A stretch of DNA of 64,000 nt from Pelagimonas phthalicica (GCF_004364805.1 NZ_SOAP01000002.1:744001-808000); one strand, 5' to 3'. Numbered from the stretch's first letter, positions 43,762-54,097 are shown. Notes: generated by a model from the sequence alone, not told the origin. Numbers and translations: made by a program.

Positions 43762-44379
43762 TCACCCCTGCCCTGAACGCGCTTCGCGTTCGGCCTTCCT
43801 CGCCTTGCGCTCGCGTTTGATGGCAAAGACCTGTGATCGTTCCAGCCAGCGATATTTCGGGTCTTTCTTCACTTGGGTAAAATACAACTGACCCTGCCCC
43901 AAACGCCAGGGATCAACGACAATCCCCTGATCCCATGACGCGCCTTTGGCGGAGACAATCAACGTCGAATGCTCGATCAGAATGCTGTCGTAATTGGCAA
44001 TGGCGCGGTGCAAATCCAGGCTCTGCAGGTTCTCACGCTTCAAACGTTGCTGCAGGTCTTCGGCCCAGTGTTTGCACAGCCCGCGCGGCTTACGTCCGCT
44101 ATTAACCTGCATATTGTGAATAATCGGCGCGTCCACGACGCCCCATTGCCTGGCCCAGACCAGAGGCTCTTCGACAGCAATCCGCGCCACGCGCGCCGCC
44201 TCTTCCAGGTCGACACCGGGGCCAAGACGCAGGAGCATTTCGGTCAGCTCAGCGATCTTGGTCTCTTCGGCCTCGACCTGTGCAAAGGCCAGGGTTTGCG
44301 GCACCGTGTGTTCAACCGGTGCCCCGCCACAACCCGCCAAGCCAAGCGCCACAAAGGCGCTAAACAACAATTGACGCAT
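43762..44379 (-). CDS. lipoprotein with transglutaminase-like cysteine triad
   Basis: 205 aa. Lipobox LGLAGC after a hydrophobic N-terminus (MRQLLFSAFVALGLAGCGG). The mature part carries a Cys-His-Asp arrangement in transglutaminase/papain-like order: RKPRGLCKHWAEDL, then IEHSTLIVSAKG, then IVVDPWRLGQG. That suggests a lipid-anchored thiol protease or amidase facing the periplasm. The ATG at 44379 follows GGTGGAGTGTG; an in-frame ATG four codons upstream also exists. It lies 24 bases after ntrX on the same strand, so it is probably expressed with the ntr operon. Function unknown; the triad is my reading. Confidence 0.68.
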   Translation of the reverse strand: MRQLLFSAFVALGLAGCGGAPVEHTVPQTLAFAQVEAEETKIAELTEMLLRLGPGVDLEEAARVARIAVEEPLVWARQWGVVDAPIIHNMQVNSGRKPRGLCKHWAEDLQQRLKRENLQSLDLHRAIANYDSILIEHSTLIVSAKGASWDQGIVVDPWRLGQGQLYFTQVKKDPKYRWLERSQVFAIKRERKARKAEREARSGQG

Positions 44380-44403
44380 CACACACTCCACCGCAAGAAA
44401 CCC

Positions 44404-45819
44404 CTACGAGGCTTCCTGCACATCCTCCTCAAGCCGCGCAACCCGCGCGCCTGATTTTTGCGATGTCACAACGCCCAGCGATTTCAACTTGCGATGCAGG
44501 GCCGAGCGTTCCATGCCAACAAAAGACGCCGTGCGTGAGATATTGCCGCCAAAGCGGTTGATCTGGGTCAGCAGGTATTCGCGTTCAAAGGCCTCACGCG
44601 CCTCCCGCAAAGGCAAGGTCGCCAAGGTGCCGGACAGCACCACGCGCCCATCATCAGAGGCCGCCGGACCGGTCTCTTGCGGCAATTCGCGCGCCTCGAT
44701 TGGATCGGTGCCATCGCCCAGGATCAACACCCGTTCCATCAGGTTCTTGAGCTGGCGCACATTGCCCGGCCAGGTCATGGTCTGCATCAAGGCAATGGCA
44801 TCATGGGAAATCTCGCGCAGAGGTAGGCCCTGGGCCTGATTGCAGAGTTCCACAAAGAAGCGTGCCAGCACCGGGATATCTTCGCGGCGTTCGGCCAGCG
44901 ACGGCACGGCAATCGGCACCACGTTCAGACGGTGATACAGCTCTTCGCGAAAGGTTCCCGCCGCAATCTCGGTCTGCAGATCACGGTTGGTCGAGCTGAT
45001 CACCCGCAGATCCACCTTGACCTTGTCCGAACCACCAACACGGGTGAATTGCTGATCCACCAGCACACGCAGGATCTTGGATTGCGTGCCCAGTGGCATA
45101 TCGGCGACCTCGTCAAAATAGATCACCCCGCCATGGGCTTGTTCCAACAACCCCTGTTCGACACCGCGCTGGCCACCTTCGCGGCCAAACAGGATCTCCT
45201 CCATCACATCCGGTTCCATCCCGGCGCAATTCACGGTGACAAAGGGGGCATTGGCGCGGTTGGAATTGGCATGCACATAGCGCGCCGCCACTTCCTTGCC
45301 GCTGCCCGCCGGGCCGGTCAGCATCACGCGACCATTGGATTTGGTGACTTTGTCGAGCTGGCTGACAAGCGCGCGGAAGGACGCACTGTCGCCGATCATT
45401 TCCGCCGGTTTGCTGTCACCTTGCTTGAGCTTGCTATTCTCGCGCCGCAACAAAGACGTCTCCATCGCACGGCGGATCACCACCAGCAACTGGTCGATGT
45501 TAAAGGGCTTTTCGATAAAGTCATACGCCCCTTGCTTGATCGCCGCCACTGCGATTTCGATATTGCCATGGCCAGAGATGATCACCACCGGCACTTCGGG
45601 ATAATCGCGTTTGACGCATTTCAGGATGTCGATGCCATCCATCTTGCTGTCTTTGAGCCAGATATCGAGGATCAGCAGCGCGGGCGGCTGGTCCGAGATC
45701 TGCGCCATGGCCTCCTGACTGTTTCCGGCCAATCGCGTGGTAAAGCCTTCATCCTCGAGGATATCCCCGATCAGCTCCCGAATATCACGTTCGTCATCGA
45801 CGATCAGAATATCGCTCAT
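44404..45819 (-). CDS. ntrX: response regulator NtrX lacking the GAFTGA loop
   Basis: 471 aa. Receiver domain with phospho-acceptor Asp52 (LLILDIWLKD), AAA+ domain with Walker A TGPAGSGKEVAARYVH and Walker B GGVIYFDEVADMP, and a C-terminal Fis-type helix-turn-helix (NISRTASFVGMERSALHRKL). The sigma-54 contact loop GAFTGA is absent: the site reads LFGREGGQRGVEQGLLEQA, about four residues short. So it probably does not activate RpoN promoters. It pairs with NtrY (26 bases upstream) in nitrogen, redox or envelope signalling. Confidence 0.94.
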   Translation of the reverse strand: MSDILIVDDERDIRELIGDILEDEGFTTRLAGNSQEAMAQISDQPPALLILDIWLKDSKMDGIDILKCVKRDYPEVPVVIISGHGNIEIAVAAIKQGAYDFIEKPFNIDQLLVVIRRAMETSLLRRENSKLKQGDSKPAEMIGDSASFRALVSQLDKVTKSNGRVMLTGPAGSGKEVAARYVHANSNRANAPFVTVNCAGMEPDVMEEILFGREGGQRGVEQGLLEQAHGGVIYFDEVADMPLGTQSKILRVLVDQQFTRVGGSDKVKVDLRVISSTNRDLQTEIAAGTFREELYHRLNVVPIAVPSLAERREDIPVLARFFVELCNQAQGLPLREISHDAIALMQTMTWPGNVRQLKNLMERVLILGDGTDPIEARELPQETGPAASDDGRVVLSGTLATLPLREAREAFEREYLLTQINRFGGNISRTASFVGMERSALHRKLKSLGVVTSQKSGARVARLEEDVQEAS

Positions 45820-45844
45820 GTCATGTCCCTCAACAAACCCATGG

Positions 45845-48112
45845 TCAAACTCCCTCTAACAAACGGGTGCGGGCCTCATTCTCGGCTGCCTTGTTCAGCG
45901 GCAGGTGGATCACGGCCATCGCCCCGATATTGGCACCAGGCGCAAATTCCGGTGCATTTTCCAGAGCCAGCGTTCCGCCATGCTCTTCGATAATTTTCTT
46001 GACGATGGGCAGGCCCAGGCCAGTGCCTTCGTCGCGTGTGGTTACGTAAGGTTCGAACAGCCGCGCCCGGTCTTCGGGCAGGCCGATGCCATTATCCATG
46101 ATGCGGATGTCGACACGGTCATCCTCGGTCAATTTGGCCGAAACGCGGATCTCTGCGCTGTGCCCCTCGGGTGCGCCATTGCGTTGCAGGCTTTCGATCG
46201 CTTCGCCGGCATTCTTGATCAGGTTGGTCAACGCCTGCCCGATCATTGTTGCGTCCAAATCAGCCGGCATCGGATCGCGGGCAATGTCGCGTTTGAACGT
46301 CACATCCGGTTGGCCATTCTCTTGCAACAACACGGCCGCGCGCAGCAGGTCGCCGATATCTTCGGGCTTGCGCTCAGGTTCCGGCATGCGGGCGAATTTC
46401 GAGAATTCATCGACGATGCGGCGCAGATCCCCGGTTTGGCGGATGATGACATCGGTCATATCCTCGAGCTGTTCCGCCCCCTCTTCGTCCAGTTTACGGC
46501 CAAACTTGCGACGGATGCGTTCCGCCGAAAGCTGGATCGGGGTCAGTGGGTTCTTGATCTCATGCGCGATTCGACGGGCGACATCGCCCCAAGCCGCCAT
46601 GCGCTGCGCGCTGACCAGGTTGGTCACGTCATCAAAGGCAATCACATAGCCTTCAAGGCTGCCATCCTTGCGCCGACGACGCGAGAGGCGCACCAGCAAG
46701 TGCTCAAGTCGCCCTTCGCGGCTGACCTTGACCTCTTCCTGCGCCATTTCGCGCCCTTCGCTGCGCAAACGGTCAAAGAGCGGGCCAAATTCCGGCACAG
46801 CAACCGCAATCGGGTCAGCGCGGTGGTTTTCATGCCACCCGAGCAGCCGTTCGGCAGAGCGGTTCACGAAGGTCACCTTGCCCTCAGAATCCAACCCGAC
46901 CACGCCCGAGGTCACCGAAGTCAGGACAGAGTCAAACAGACGCTGGCGGCGTTCAATCTGGCGCGTGTTTTCCAGCAATTCCTCGCGCTGGCCCTTAAGC
47001 TGGCGGGTCATCTGGTTGAAATAGCGGCCAAGCTGCGAAATCTCGTCATCGCCCTCTTCTTCGATGACCTGAACGTCCAGATCCCCGGTACCAACCCGTT
47101 GCGCCGCCCCGGTCAAACGCCCCACCGGGCGGCTGAGACGTTCGGCAAACCATAGCCCCGCCCAGGTTGCCGCGAGGATCAGCAAGACCGCAAAGCCTAG
47201 ATATAGTAGCGCAAAGTCAAACAAGCGCCGCCCGCGTTCTGTTTCCTGTTGCTGATAGAAGCGCGCAGTTTCCTGGGTTTCATCCAAGAGACGCAACAGT
47301 GCCCCGTCAACTTCGCGGCTGACATAAAGATAGCTGTCCGGAAAGGCGCGCAGCTGGATCAGCGCGCGCATCTCGTTGTTCTCCCAATCCGGGACAAAGC
47401 TGACCGGCTCTTCGGTCAGAAGATCAAAGGCCGATTGCGGGGGTTGTTCGTAATCAAAAAGGTAGCTGCGTTCGCCGCGAACTTGGATCTCACCGGCGCT
47501 GTTGATCACATAGGCCTCGCGCAGACCGCGCTGGATCTGGCCCTGTCCCTGGCTGAGATCCTGGCGCAACTCACCGCTATCGGCAAAGGGGCGGCCGCGC
47601 TGTTTGGCATCCAGAAAGCTTGCCAGCGCCCAGACGTCCTGAGACAGGCCATTGCGCAGCTCTTCGTTATAGGATTTAGCTGCCGCCAGCGACGCGCCAA
47701 CCACGTTTTGCACCCGGCTGGAGAACCAGGTTTCAAGGCCGATATTGAGGGTCAGAACCGCGAAAACCGCCACAGTGACCGTCGGCAACAGTGCCATCAG
47801 CGCAAAGGCCGCCGTCAATCGAAGGTGCAGGCGGGATCCCGCCGATTTGGCCCGCCGCGCCGCCACCATACGCGCCACACGCCCCAAAACCATCGAGGCA
47901 AGGATCATCACATAGACAAGGTCAGCCAGAATGATCAGGCGCAGGCTAAGCGAGTTTGCCCGCGCGTCCCAAGGCCCCATCACCAGAAAGGTGACAAGCG
48001 CCAAAAGCGGGCCGAGCGTTACAATCGCCAACGACAAAGCGTTCTGCGCGCGACGTGACCGCCGCATACGACTAATCCGAGCCCAATTCCAGGAGCGTGC
48101 CCGTGTGGCCAC
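45845..48112 (-). CDS. ntrY: membrane sensor kinase NtrY
   Basis: About 755 aa. Two or more N-terminal helices (LSLAIVTLGPLLALVTFLV, LIILADLVYVMILASMVLG, LTAAFALMALLPTVTVAVF), a periplasmic region of about 180 residues, another helix (LLYLGFAVLLILAATWAGLW), HAMP (RLSRPVGRLTGAAQRVGTGD), PAS (VLTSVTSGVVGLDSEGKVTF), HisKA with phospho-His in [15 protein letters not shown], and HATPase (IMDNGIGLPED, GTGLGLPIVKKI). The start is uncertain: GTG at 48112 has AAGAGG seven bases upstream; ATG 48067 and GTG 48208 are alternatives. Between ntrC and ntrX. Confidence 0.92.
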   Translation of the reverse strand: MATRARSWNWARISRMRRSRRAQNALSLAIVTLGPLLALVTFLVMGPWDARANSLSLRLIILADLVYVMILASMVLGRVARMVAARRAKSAGSRLHLRLTAAFALMALLPTVTVAVFAVLTLNIGLETWFSSRVQNVVGASLAAAKSYNEELRNGLSQDVWALASFLDAKQRGRPFADSGELRQDLSQGQGQIQRGLREAYVINSAGEIQVRGERSYLFDYEQPPQSAFDLLTEEPVSFVPDWENNEMRALIQLRAFPDSYLYVSREVDGALLRLLDETQETARFYQQQETERGRRLFDFALLYLGFAVLLILAATWAGLWFAERLSRPVGRLTGAAQRVGTGDLDVQVIEEEGDDEISQLGRYFNQMTRQLKGQREELLENTRQIERRQRLFDSVLTSVTSGVVGLDSEGKVTFVNRSAERLLGWHENHRADPIAVAVPEFGPLFDRLRSEGREMAQEEVKVSREGRLEHLLVRLSRRRRKDGSLEGYVIAFDDVTNLVSAQRMAAWGDVARRIAHEIKNPLTPIQLSAERIRRKFGRKLDEEGAEQLEDMTDVIIRQTGDLRRIVDEFSKFARMPEPERKPEDIGDLLRAAVLLQENGQPDVTFKRDIARDPMPADLDATMIGQALTNLIKNAGEAIESLQRNGAPEGHSAEIRVSAKLTEDDRVDIRIMDNGIGLPEDRARLFEPYVTTRDEGTGLGLPIVKKIIEEHGGTLALENAPEFAPGANIGAMAVIHLPLNKAAENEARTRLLEGV

Positions 48113-48223
48113 AGCCAAACCTCTTACTGATGTGCCGAGGTTGGGTTCCCTCCCCCAGCGACCGCCATATTTTGTGGTCTTTCCAACACAGCCAAGCATT
48201 GGCGCCACAGTTATGTGGCCCTT

Positions 48224-49594
48224 TTACATCAATTTGCGGCGGCGTGTCACGTGAATATCGAGTTCGGTGATTTTCTTTCTCAGCGTATTGCGATTGATGC
48301 CCAGCAAATCCGCACATTTCGCTTGATTCCCGCCGGTCGCCTCCAAAGCGATCTCAATCAGCGGGGCCTCGACCTCGCGCAGGATACGGCCATAAAGGCC
48401 CGGAGGCGGCAGCATCGCGCCATGCAGGTCGAAATAGCGGCGCAAATGGCGCGCGACACTGTCGGCCAGTTTATCTCCATCGCCGCCACGCAGAACCGGG
48501 CCGGTTTCCGGCTGGTTGCCCAGAATGGTCTCAACCTCGGAACGGCTGATTTCCTCATTGCGGCTGGTCAGGCTCAACCGGCGCACGGCGTTTTCCAACT
48601 GCCGCACATTGCCCGGCCAGGAATAGACACGGAACAGTTCGGTCGCCCCTTCGGACATGACGCGATGCGGCGCGCCTTCGCGCTCGGCCCGCGCCAGAAA
48701 GTGGTCAACCAAAAGCGGGATATCCTCGACCCGTTCGCGCAGGCCTGGCACTTCGATCGCGGCCCCATCAAGGCGATAGAACAGATCCTTGCGCACCTTG
48801 CCCTCTTCGATCAGGGCGGTTGGGTCATATTGAGACGAGGCGATAAAGCGCGGCACGTGATCGCCCGGCACATCCATCATACGCACGATGCGGCCCTGCA
48901 CTTCGTCATCAATGTCGGCGATTTCATCTATCAAGAGCGTACCACCGCGCACCCGCGCCAACACACGGGCCGGGCCATCCAGGTCGGTCAAATCCGCGCC
49001 GGTGACCGTGACGAATGGCAAGCTGCGCCGATCCGAAAAATCGTGCAACGCCTTGGCAATCAGGGATTTCCCCGTTCCACTCTCTCCAGTCACCAAAACC
49101 GGCAAATCGGTGTTCATCACCCGCGCAACCAAACGATACAGCGCCTGCATGACCGGGGTTTTCCCAACCAAGGGCAGCTCTTCTGGCGCGTCGGCCTGGG
49201 CCACCGGCTCTTCGCGACGCGGAGCGCGGTTGCGGGTGTCCAGCGCCTTGGCCGTGCGCTTCATCAGGTCCGGCAGGTCAAACGGTTTGGGCAGGTAATC
49301 ATAGGCCTCGGCCTCGGCCGCCTGAATGGCCGTCATGATGGTGTTCTGCGCCGAGATCACGATCACCGGCAGGCCGGGGCGATCTTCGGAGATCTTGGGC
49401 AGCATCTCCAACCCGTTGCCATCGGGCATGACGACATCGGAAATCACCACATCGCCCTTGCCCTCGCCCACCCAGCGCATGAGCGTGGTCAAGCTTGAAG
49501 TTGCATGCACCTTACAGCCCGCCCGGGTCAGCGCCTGGGTCAGAACGGTGCGAATAGTGCGGTCGTCATCAGCGACAAGGACGGTGCCATCCAT
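48224..49594 (-). CDS. ntrC: nitrogen regulator NtrC lacking the GAFTGA loop
   Basis: 456 aa. Receiver with Asp53 ([16 protein letters not shown]), AAA+ domain with Walker [16 protein letters not shown] and Walker [13 protein letters not shown], Fis-type HTH ([20 protein letters not shown]). The segment that normally holds GAFTGA is deleted: [20 protein letters not shown] runs straight into Walker B. This is the known Rhodobacter-type NtrC, which works with the housekeeping sigma factor instead of sigma-54. Start ATG shares its A with the ntrB stop (TGATG). Likely target in this window: amtB. Confidence 0.95.
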   Translation of the reverse strand: MDGTVLVADDDRTIRTVLTQALTRAGCKVHATSSLTTLMRWVGEGKGDVVISDVVMPDGNGLEMLPKISEDRPGLPVIVISAQNTIMTAIQAAEAEAYDYLPKPFDLPDLMKRTAKALDTRNRAPRREEPVAQADAPEELPLVGKTPVMQALYRLVARVMNTDLPVLVTGESGTGKSLIAKALHDFSDRRSLPFVTVTGADLTDLDGPARVLARVRGGTLLIDEIADIDDEVQGRIVRMMDVPGDHVPRFIASSQYDPTALIEEGKVRKDLFYRLDGAAIEVPGLRERVEDIPLLVDHFLARAEREGAPHRVMSEGATELFRVYSWPGNVRQLENAVRRLSLTSRNEEISRSEVETILGNQPETGPVLRGGDGDKLADSVARHLRRYFDLHGAMLPPPGLYGRILREVEAPLIEIALEATGGNQAKCADLLGINRNTLRKKITELDIHVTRRRKLM

Positions 49595-50688
49595 CACTTG
49601 ATCTCCTTAGATTTGCCCTTTGCAGGGGTTCCGGTTGCGCGTGGCAACGAAATGCGAAAAACGGTGCGGCCGGGGACGCTATCCACCGAAATCCACCCGT
49701 CATGGTCTGAAATAATCTTACTCACGAGGGCGAGCCCCAGCCCGGTGCCGTTTTCCCGACCCGAGACAAACGGGTCAAAGATGTCCGAAGCAATCTCGGG
49801 TGGCAGGCCTTTGCCATCATCGATCACCTCGATCTGAAGCGGTAGAACCTGCGCCGACCCGTCCGGGCGACGGGTGCGGAAACTGTGATCGTAATAGGTG
49901 TGCAACCGAATGGTTCCACCTTTGGAATCAGCTGCTTCTGAGGCGTTCTTTAACAGGTTCAGCACCACTTGCAGCAGCTGATCCGGGTCCCCCAGCGCCA
50001 TGGGCAACGAGGGGTCGTAATCCTCGATGATCGACATGTGACCGCCAAAGCCCAGCAAGGCCGAACGGCGCGCACGGTCCAACACATCGTGAATATTCAC
50101 CTCGCGCCGTTCGGGCACCGAGAGGTTGCCGAACTGTTCGACCTGCTCCAGCAATTTGACGATGCGGCGGGTTTCTTCGACGATGAGATCGGTGAATTCG
50201 AGATCCTCAGCCGGGAGGTTCATCGACAAAAGCTGTGCCGCTCCGGTGATCCCTGCCAATGGGTTTTTGATCTCATGGGCCAGCATCTCGGCCATGCCAA
50301 TGGCGGATTTGGCGGCGGATTTCACCGAATGGTTCTGCGTCATCCGCCCCGCCAATTCGCGCGGCGAAATCAGCATCATCATCCAGTTTTCCTGCCCTTG
50401 CAGCGGCGCAATCTGAAGGTTGCAAACCAAAGGCGCGCGGTTTCCGGTGCCCACATCAACGTCATTCACAAACAGCGCCGTGCCATGATCCCGCGCCCGG
50501 GCAAAGCTTTCCTCAAGCGGCGCATCCACATGAATCCGGTCCCAGATCGGATGGCCCAAAAGCGACTTCGCTGAAGAATTCATAAAGCCTTCGGCGGCGG
50601 GATTGACCCCGCCAATCCTTTCATCAGGGTCGATCAGAACAGCCGGAACCGGCAGCGAGGACCAAATCGGATCGGTTGGGTTGCTCAT
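49594..50688 (-). CDS. ntrB: nitrogen sensor kinase NtrB
   Basis: 364 aa soluble kinase. N-terminal PAS ([20 protein letters not shown]), HisKA with phospho-His in [20 protein letters not shown], and HATPase boxes [23 protein letters not shown] and [12 protein letters not shown]. It phosphorylates NtrC under nitrogen limitation, usually controlled by PII proteins, whose genes are not in this window. The start at 50688 overlaps the dusB stop by four bases (ATGA); the longer open frame upstream is a dusB shadow. Confidence 0.96.
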   Translation of the reverse strand: MSNPTDPIWSSLPVPAVLIDPDERIGGVNPAAEGFMNSSAKSLLGHPIWDRIHVDAPLEESFARARDHGTALFVNDVDVGTGNRAPLVCNLQIAPLQGQENWMMMLISPRELAGRMTQNHSVKSAAKSAIGMAEMLAHEIKNPLAGITGAAQLLSMNLPAEDLEFTDLIVEETRRIVKLLEQVEQFGNLSVPERREVNIHDVLDRARRSALLGFGGHMSIIEDYDPSLPMALGDPDQLLQVVLNLLKNASEAADSKGGTIRLHTYYDHSFRTRRPDGSAQVLPLQIEVIDDGKGLPPEIASDIFDPFVSGRENGTGLGLALVSKIISDHDGWISVDSVPGRTVFRISLPRATGTPAKGKSKEIK

Positions 50689-51668
50689 GCCGCCTGCTCC
50701 CATTCCGGGGCCACGGCGTCTTGCAACAATGACAAGACGCGCTTGGGGTCTTTTTCGGTCAATACCCGCTGGCGTAAGGCGCGTGGCGTTGCGGCGCGGT
50801 CCATATACCAGCCCAGATGCTTGCGCGCGACACGGTTGCCCAATACCGCGCCGTAAAAGCTTAGCATATCTTCGTAATGCCCTGATACCATGTCGTAAAA
50901 AGCAAATCCCTGCGGGATTTTCGGCATTGGCGTCCCATAAAGTGCGGCGGAAATTTCCGCCAGTTTCCACGGGGCCCCTTGCGCCCCACGCCCCACCATG
51001 ACGCCATCCGCACCCGAGGCGCGCAAAGCCGCATTGGCCGCGCCTGCGCCGACAATATCGCCATTGGCAATCAGCGGCACATCAATGGCGTCGCGCACAG
51101 CCCGGATCGCCTGCCAATTGGCGCGCCCCTTGTAAAACTGACAGCGGGTGCGACCATGGATCACCACCATCTGTACCCCAGCCCCAACCGCACGCGCCGC
51201 CAATTCGGGCGCGTTGATCGACCCATCATCCCAGCCTAGCCGCGTCTTCAATGTCACAGGCAGATCCACGGCGGCGACCACCGCCTCGATCAATTTCAAC
51301 GCATGGTCCGGCACCTGCATGAGGGCAGAGCCCGACCAGCCGCCGGTGACCTTTTTCGCCGGGCAGCCCATATTAATGTCGATGACCCGCGCGCCCATAT
51401 CGGCGACCATGCGCGCCGCTTCACCCATGGCCTCTGCCTCGCGCCCGGCGATTTGGACGGACGTGTTTTCGATCTGCGCGCCAAGCTCGGCCTTTTCCCG
51501 CGTGCCAGGGCGCGCGGTCAGGAATTCGCCACTGGCGATCATCTCGGACACCACAAGGCCAGCGCCAAAACGGGACACCAGATTGCGAAACGGCAAGTCG
51601 GTGATTCCCGCCAGTGGGGCCAACATAACTGGGGTCAAAATGTCTTGTTTTCCGAGAGAAAAGCCCAA
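50685..51668 (-). CDS. dusB: tRNA-dihydrouridine synthase DusB
   Basis: 327 aa FMN enzyme that reduces uridine to dihydrouridine in the tRNA D-loop. LAPLAGITDLPFRNLV at residue 17, the catalytic Cys in INMGCPAKKVTGG near residue 100, LKTRLGWDDG, VIHGRTRCQFYKG and IANGDIVGAGAA are all family motifs. Begins at TTG (51668) with AGGA about eight bases upstream. First gene of dusB-ntrB-ntrC, an arrangement widespread in alphaproteobacteria (nifR3 is the older name). Divergent from ispDF. Confidence 0.96.
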   Translation of the reverse strand: MGFSLGKQDILTPVMLAPLAGITDLPFRNLVSRFGAGLVVSEMIASGEFLTARPGTREKAELGAQIENTSVQIAGREAEAMGEAARMVADMGARVIDINMGCPAKKVTGGWSGSALMQVPDHALKLIEAVVAAVDLPVTLKTRLGWDDGSINAPELAARAVGAGVQMVVIHGRTRCQFYKGRANWQAIRAVRDAIDVPLIANGDIVGAGAANAALRASGADGVMVGRGAQGAPWKLAEISAALYGTPMPKIPQGFAFYDMVSGHYEDMLSFYGAVLGNRVARKHLGWYMDRAATPRALRQRVLTEKDPKRVLSLLQDAVAPEWEQAA

Positions 51669-51852
51669 ACGCTTAATCCTTGTGCAGTGCTACTGGAGTA
51701 GCCCTTGTGACGGTACACTACAATATTTCAAGCCGTTTTTACCTATTGCAGCGCAGCATTTCGCGCCATTTGCCTAATTTTTAATCGCACATCTTGGCCG
51801 ATTGCAGTCGCAGGCGGGCCAGCCTAAACCTAACCTGCAATCAGGAGTGCGC

Positions 51853-52995
51853 ATGAAAACAGCAGCTATCATCGTTGCCGCGGGCCGGGGGCGGCGCGCG
51901 GGCGGTCCGGCCCCCAAACAATGGCAGACCATCGCCGGAAAACCCGTGGCGCGCTGGACGCTGGAGGCGTTTTCCGATCTCGACAGGCTGGTCATGGTCA
52001 TTCATCCCGATGATGAAGAGATCGCGCGCGAGGTGGCCTCAGGTTTGGATGTCACTTTGGTGCATGGAGCCTCGGAACGCGCCGGTTCCGTGCGCAACGG
52101 GCTTGAGGCCTTGGCCGATGCATCCCCTGATACCGTGCTGATCCACGATGTCGCCCGCCCTTGCCTGCCCTGGTCCGTAGCGGAGTCGGTTTTGACAGCG
52201 CTGGAAACACATCCCGGCGCGGCCCCGGCCCTTGCGGTCACCGACGCGCTGTGGACCGGAGCCGATGGCCAAGTCACCGGCACTCAGGACCGGACGGGCA
52301 TCTATCGCGCACAAACGCCGCAAGGGTTTCGCTTCGTCGACATTCTGAACGCCCATCGCGCCCATAAAAGCAGTGCCGCCGATGATGTCGAAGTGGCGCG
52401 CGGAGCTGGATTGCAGGTTGCCATTGTGCAAGGCAGCGCGCAAAACCTCAAAATCACCAATCCCGGCGATTTCGACCGGGCGGCAGAGATCTTGGCCAAG
52501 CAGGAGCGCAGCACAGTGGATATTCGGTTGGGCAATGGGTTTGACGTGCATGCGTTTGAAGAGGGCGACCATGTCATTTTGTGCGGTGTCAAGATCCCAC
52601 ATAACAAGGCGCTCAAGGGTCATAGCGATGCTGATGTGGGCATGCATGCGGTGACCGACGCGATCTATGGCGCGCTGGCCGAAGGCGATATTGGCCGCCA
52701 CTTCCCGCCCTCTGACCCGCAATGGAAAGGCGCAGCAAGCGAGATTTTCCTCAAACATGCGGTGGATCTGGCGCGAGAACGGGGCTTTGAGATGTCCAAC
52801 GTGGATTGCACCCTGATCTGCGAACGCCCCAAGGTCGGCCCGCACGCCGCGGCAATGATGGATGAGATGGGGCGGATCATGGGGCTGTCCCCTGACCGCG
52901 TTTCCATCAAGGCCACCACCTCGGAACAGCTCGGCTTTACCGGCCGCGAAGAAGGCATCGCCGCCATTGCCACAGCCACTCTGGTGAAACCATGA
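51853..52995 (+). CDS. ispDF: bifunctional IspD/IspF
   Basis: 380 aa fusion of two MEP-pathway enzymes. Residues 1-220 are IspD, adding CMP to MEP ([43 protein letters not shown]). Residues 225-380 are IspF, forming the 2,4-cyclodiphosphate ([20 protein letters not shown] with metal Asp and His, [36 protein letters not shown]). IspE acts between them and is not here. ATG at 51853 follows ATCAGGAGTGCGC. The stop overlaps pgpA by four bases. Confidence 0.97.
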   Translation: MKTAAIIVAAGRGRRAGGPAPKQWQTIAGKPVARWTLEAFSDLDRLVMVIHPDDEEIAREVASGLDVTLVHGASERAGSVRNGLEALADASPDTVLIHDVARPCLPWSVAESVLTALETHPGAAPALAVTDALWTGADGQVTGTQDRTGIYRAQTPQGFRFVDILNAHRAHKSSAADDVEVARGAGLQVAIVQGSAQNLKITNPGDFDRAAEILAKQERSTVDIRLGNGFDVHAFEEGDHVILCGVKIPHNKALKGHSDADVGMHAVTDAIYGALAEGDIGRHFPPSDPQWKGAASEIFLKHAVDLARERGFEMSNVDCTLICERPKVGPHAAAMMDEMGRIMGLSPDRVSIKATTSEQLGFTGREEGIAAIATATLVKP

Positions 52996-53495
52996 GAGCC
53001 CTTGCGCGCGCCATCGGCTCCCTTGGCTATGTCGGCTTTCTGAAACCGGCCCCCGGCACCTGGGGCTCTGCCGCTGCCCTGCCCCTTGCGGCGCTGGTGC
53101 ATTATTATGGCGGCTTTTACCTGCTCGCCGCCCTGACGGTCGTGGCCTTTGTGATCGGCTGGTGGGCAACCAAAATCATCACTTCAGGCGCACGCGGCTC
53201 CAAAGATCACGACCCAAGCTGGGTGGTGATCGATGAGCTGGTCGGGCAATGGATCGCCCTTTTTCCGGTCAGCCTGGCGGCGGAACATCTGGATATGGAG
53301 ATCTTTACCTTTTGGCCCGGCTGGATCACCGCCTTTCTCCTGTTCCGACTGTTCGACATCGTCAAACCCCATTGGGTCGGTGCCATGGACGAACTCGGTA
53401 CGCCTCTGGGTGTGATGCTGGATGATGTGGTCGCTGGTATCTATGCTGCGGGTGGCGTTTTGGGACTTGCCTATCTCTATCACGAGGTGATCTGA
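52992..53495 (+). CDS. pgpA: phosphatidylglycerophosphatase A
   Basis: 167 aa inner-membrane lipid phosphatase that makes phosphatidylglycerol. [23 protein letters not shown] at the N-terminus, then the acidic motif [20 protein letters not shown] and [32 protein letters not shown] are diagnostic. About four hydrophobic segments. Overlaps ispDF by four bases and sits one base before pncC. Confidence 0.95.
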   Translation: MRALARAIGSLGYVGFLKPAPGTWGSAAALPLAALVHYYGGFYLLAALTVVAFVIGWWATKIITSGARGSKDHDPSWVVIDELVGQWIALFPVSLAAEHLDMEIFTFWPGWITAFLLFRLFDIVKPHWVGAMDELGTPLGVMLDDVVAGIYAAGGVLGLAYLYHEVI

Positions 53496-53496
53496 C

Positions 53497-53967
53497 ATGA
53501 CCGCCCTGCTCGCCCCCCGCATTCTGGAACGCGCCAAAGCCCAAGGCAAAACCGTAACCTGCGCCGAAAGCTGCACCGGCGGCATGGTTGCGGCGGCCCT
53601 CACAGATATTGCCGGCAGCTCGGCCATTTTCGAACGTGGATTTGTCACCTATTCCAACACCGCCAAACAAGACATGCTGGGCGTCCTGCCCGACACGCTT
53701 CAGACTTTTGGCGCGGTCAGCGAAGAGGTGGCCCGCGAAATGGCCAATGGCGCGCGACAAGCTGCAAAGTCGGATATCGCCGTGGCCATCAGCGGCATCG
53801 CAGGCCCAGGCGGGTCCGAACACAAACCAGAGGGGCGCGTGTGTTTTGCTCTGGCAACCGCTCAAGGCACCCATACTGAGACAATCGAATTCGGTGCCCT
53901 TGGCCGCGCTCAGGTGCGCAACAAAGCCAAAGACCACGCCCTCTCTCTCATCCTCAGCGCCCTATAA
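53497..53967 (+). CDS. pncC: CinA-family nicotinamide-nucleotide amidohydrolase
   Basis: 156 aa, the C-terminal CinA domain alone. TCAESCTGGMVAAALTDIAGSS with the catalytic Ser, FVTYSNTAKQDMLGV, and VAISGIAGPGGSEHKPEGRV match NMN deamidase PncC, which recycles nicotinamide mononucleotide to nicotinate mononucleotide. Third gene of ispDF-pgpA-pncC. Followed by a repeat and a terminator. Confidence 0.93.
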   Translation: MTALLAPRILERAKAQGKTVTCAESCTGGMVAAALTDIAGSSAIFERGFVTYSNTAKQDMLGVLPDTLQTFGAVSEEVAREMANGARQAAKSDIAVAISGIAGPGGSEHKPEGRVCFALATAQGTHTETIEFGALGRAQVRNKAKDHALSLILSAL

Positions 53968-53986
53968 GACCTATATTAGACTTAGC

Positions 53987-54050
53987 GTTTCTTCTTGGCC
54001 CAAATATTCCGGGGTGAATGCGCCTTTGGCGCAGAGGGGCAGCGCCCCTG
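53987..54050 (+). repeat. intergenic repeat family 1, copy C
   Basis: TTTCTTCTTGGCC, then AAATATTCCGGGG, a perfect hairpin TGCGCC-TTT-GGCGCA (54019-54033), and AGGGGC-AGC-GCCCCT at 54035-54049. Same module order as the copy at 10689 and the inverted copy at 62637; only the central hairpin sequence varies. Confidence 0.7.
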
Positions 54051-54070
54051 GCCCCGCCCGCGGCACGCGC

Positions 54071-54097
54071 AGGCAAAATTTCATTTTGCCTCTTTTT
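54071..54097 (+). terminator. intrinsic terminator after pncC
   Basis: Perfect 9-bp stem AGGCAAAAT / ATTTTGCCT with a 3-base loop, followed by CTTTTTG. It ends the ispDF-pgpA-pncC transcript before amtB. Confidence 0.85.

Noticed and set aside
48215-49498. 427-codon plus-strand frame opposite ntrC
   Set aside because: Antisense shadow; ntrC motifs are complete on the minus strand.
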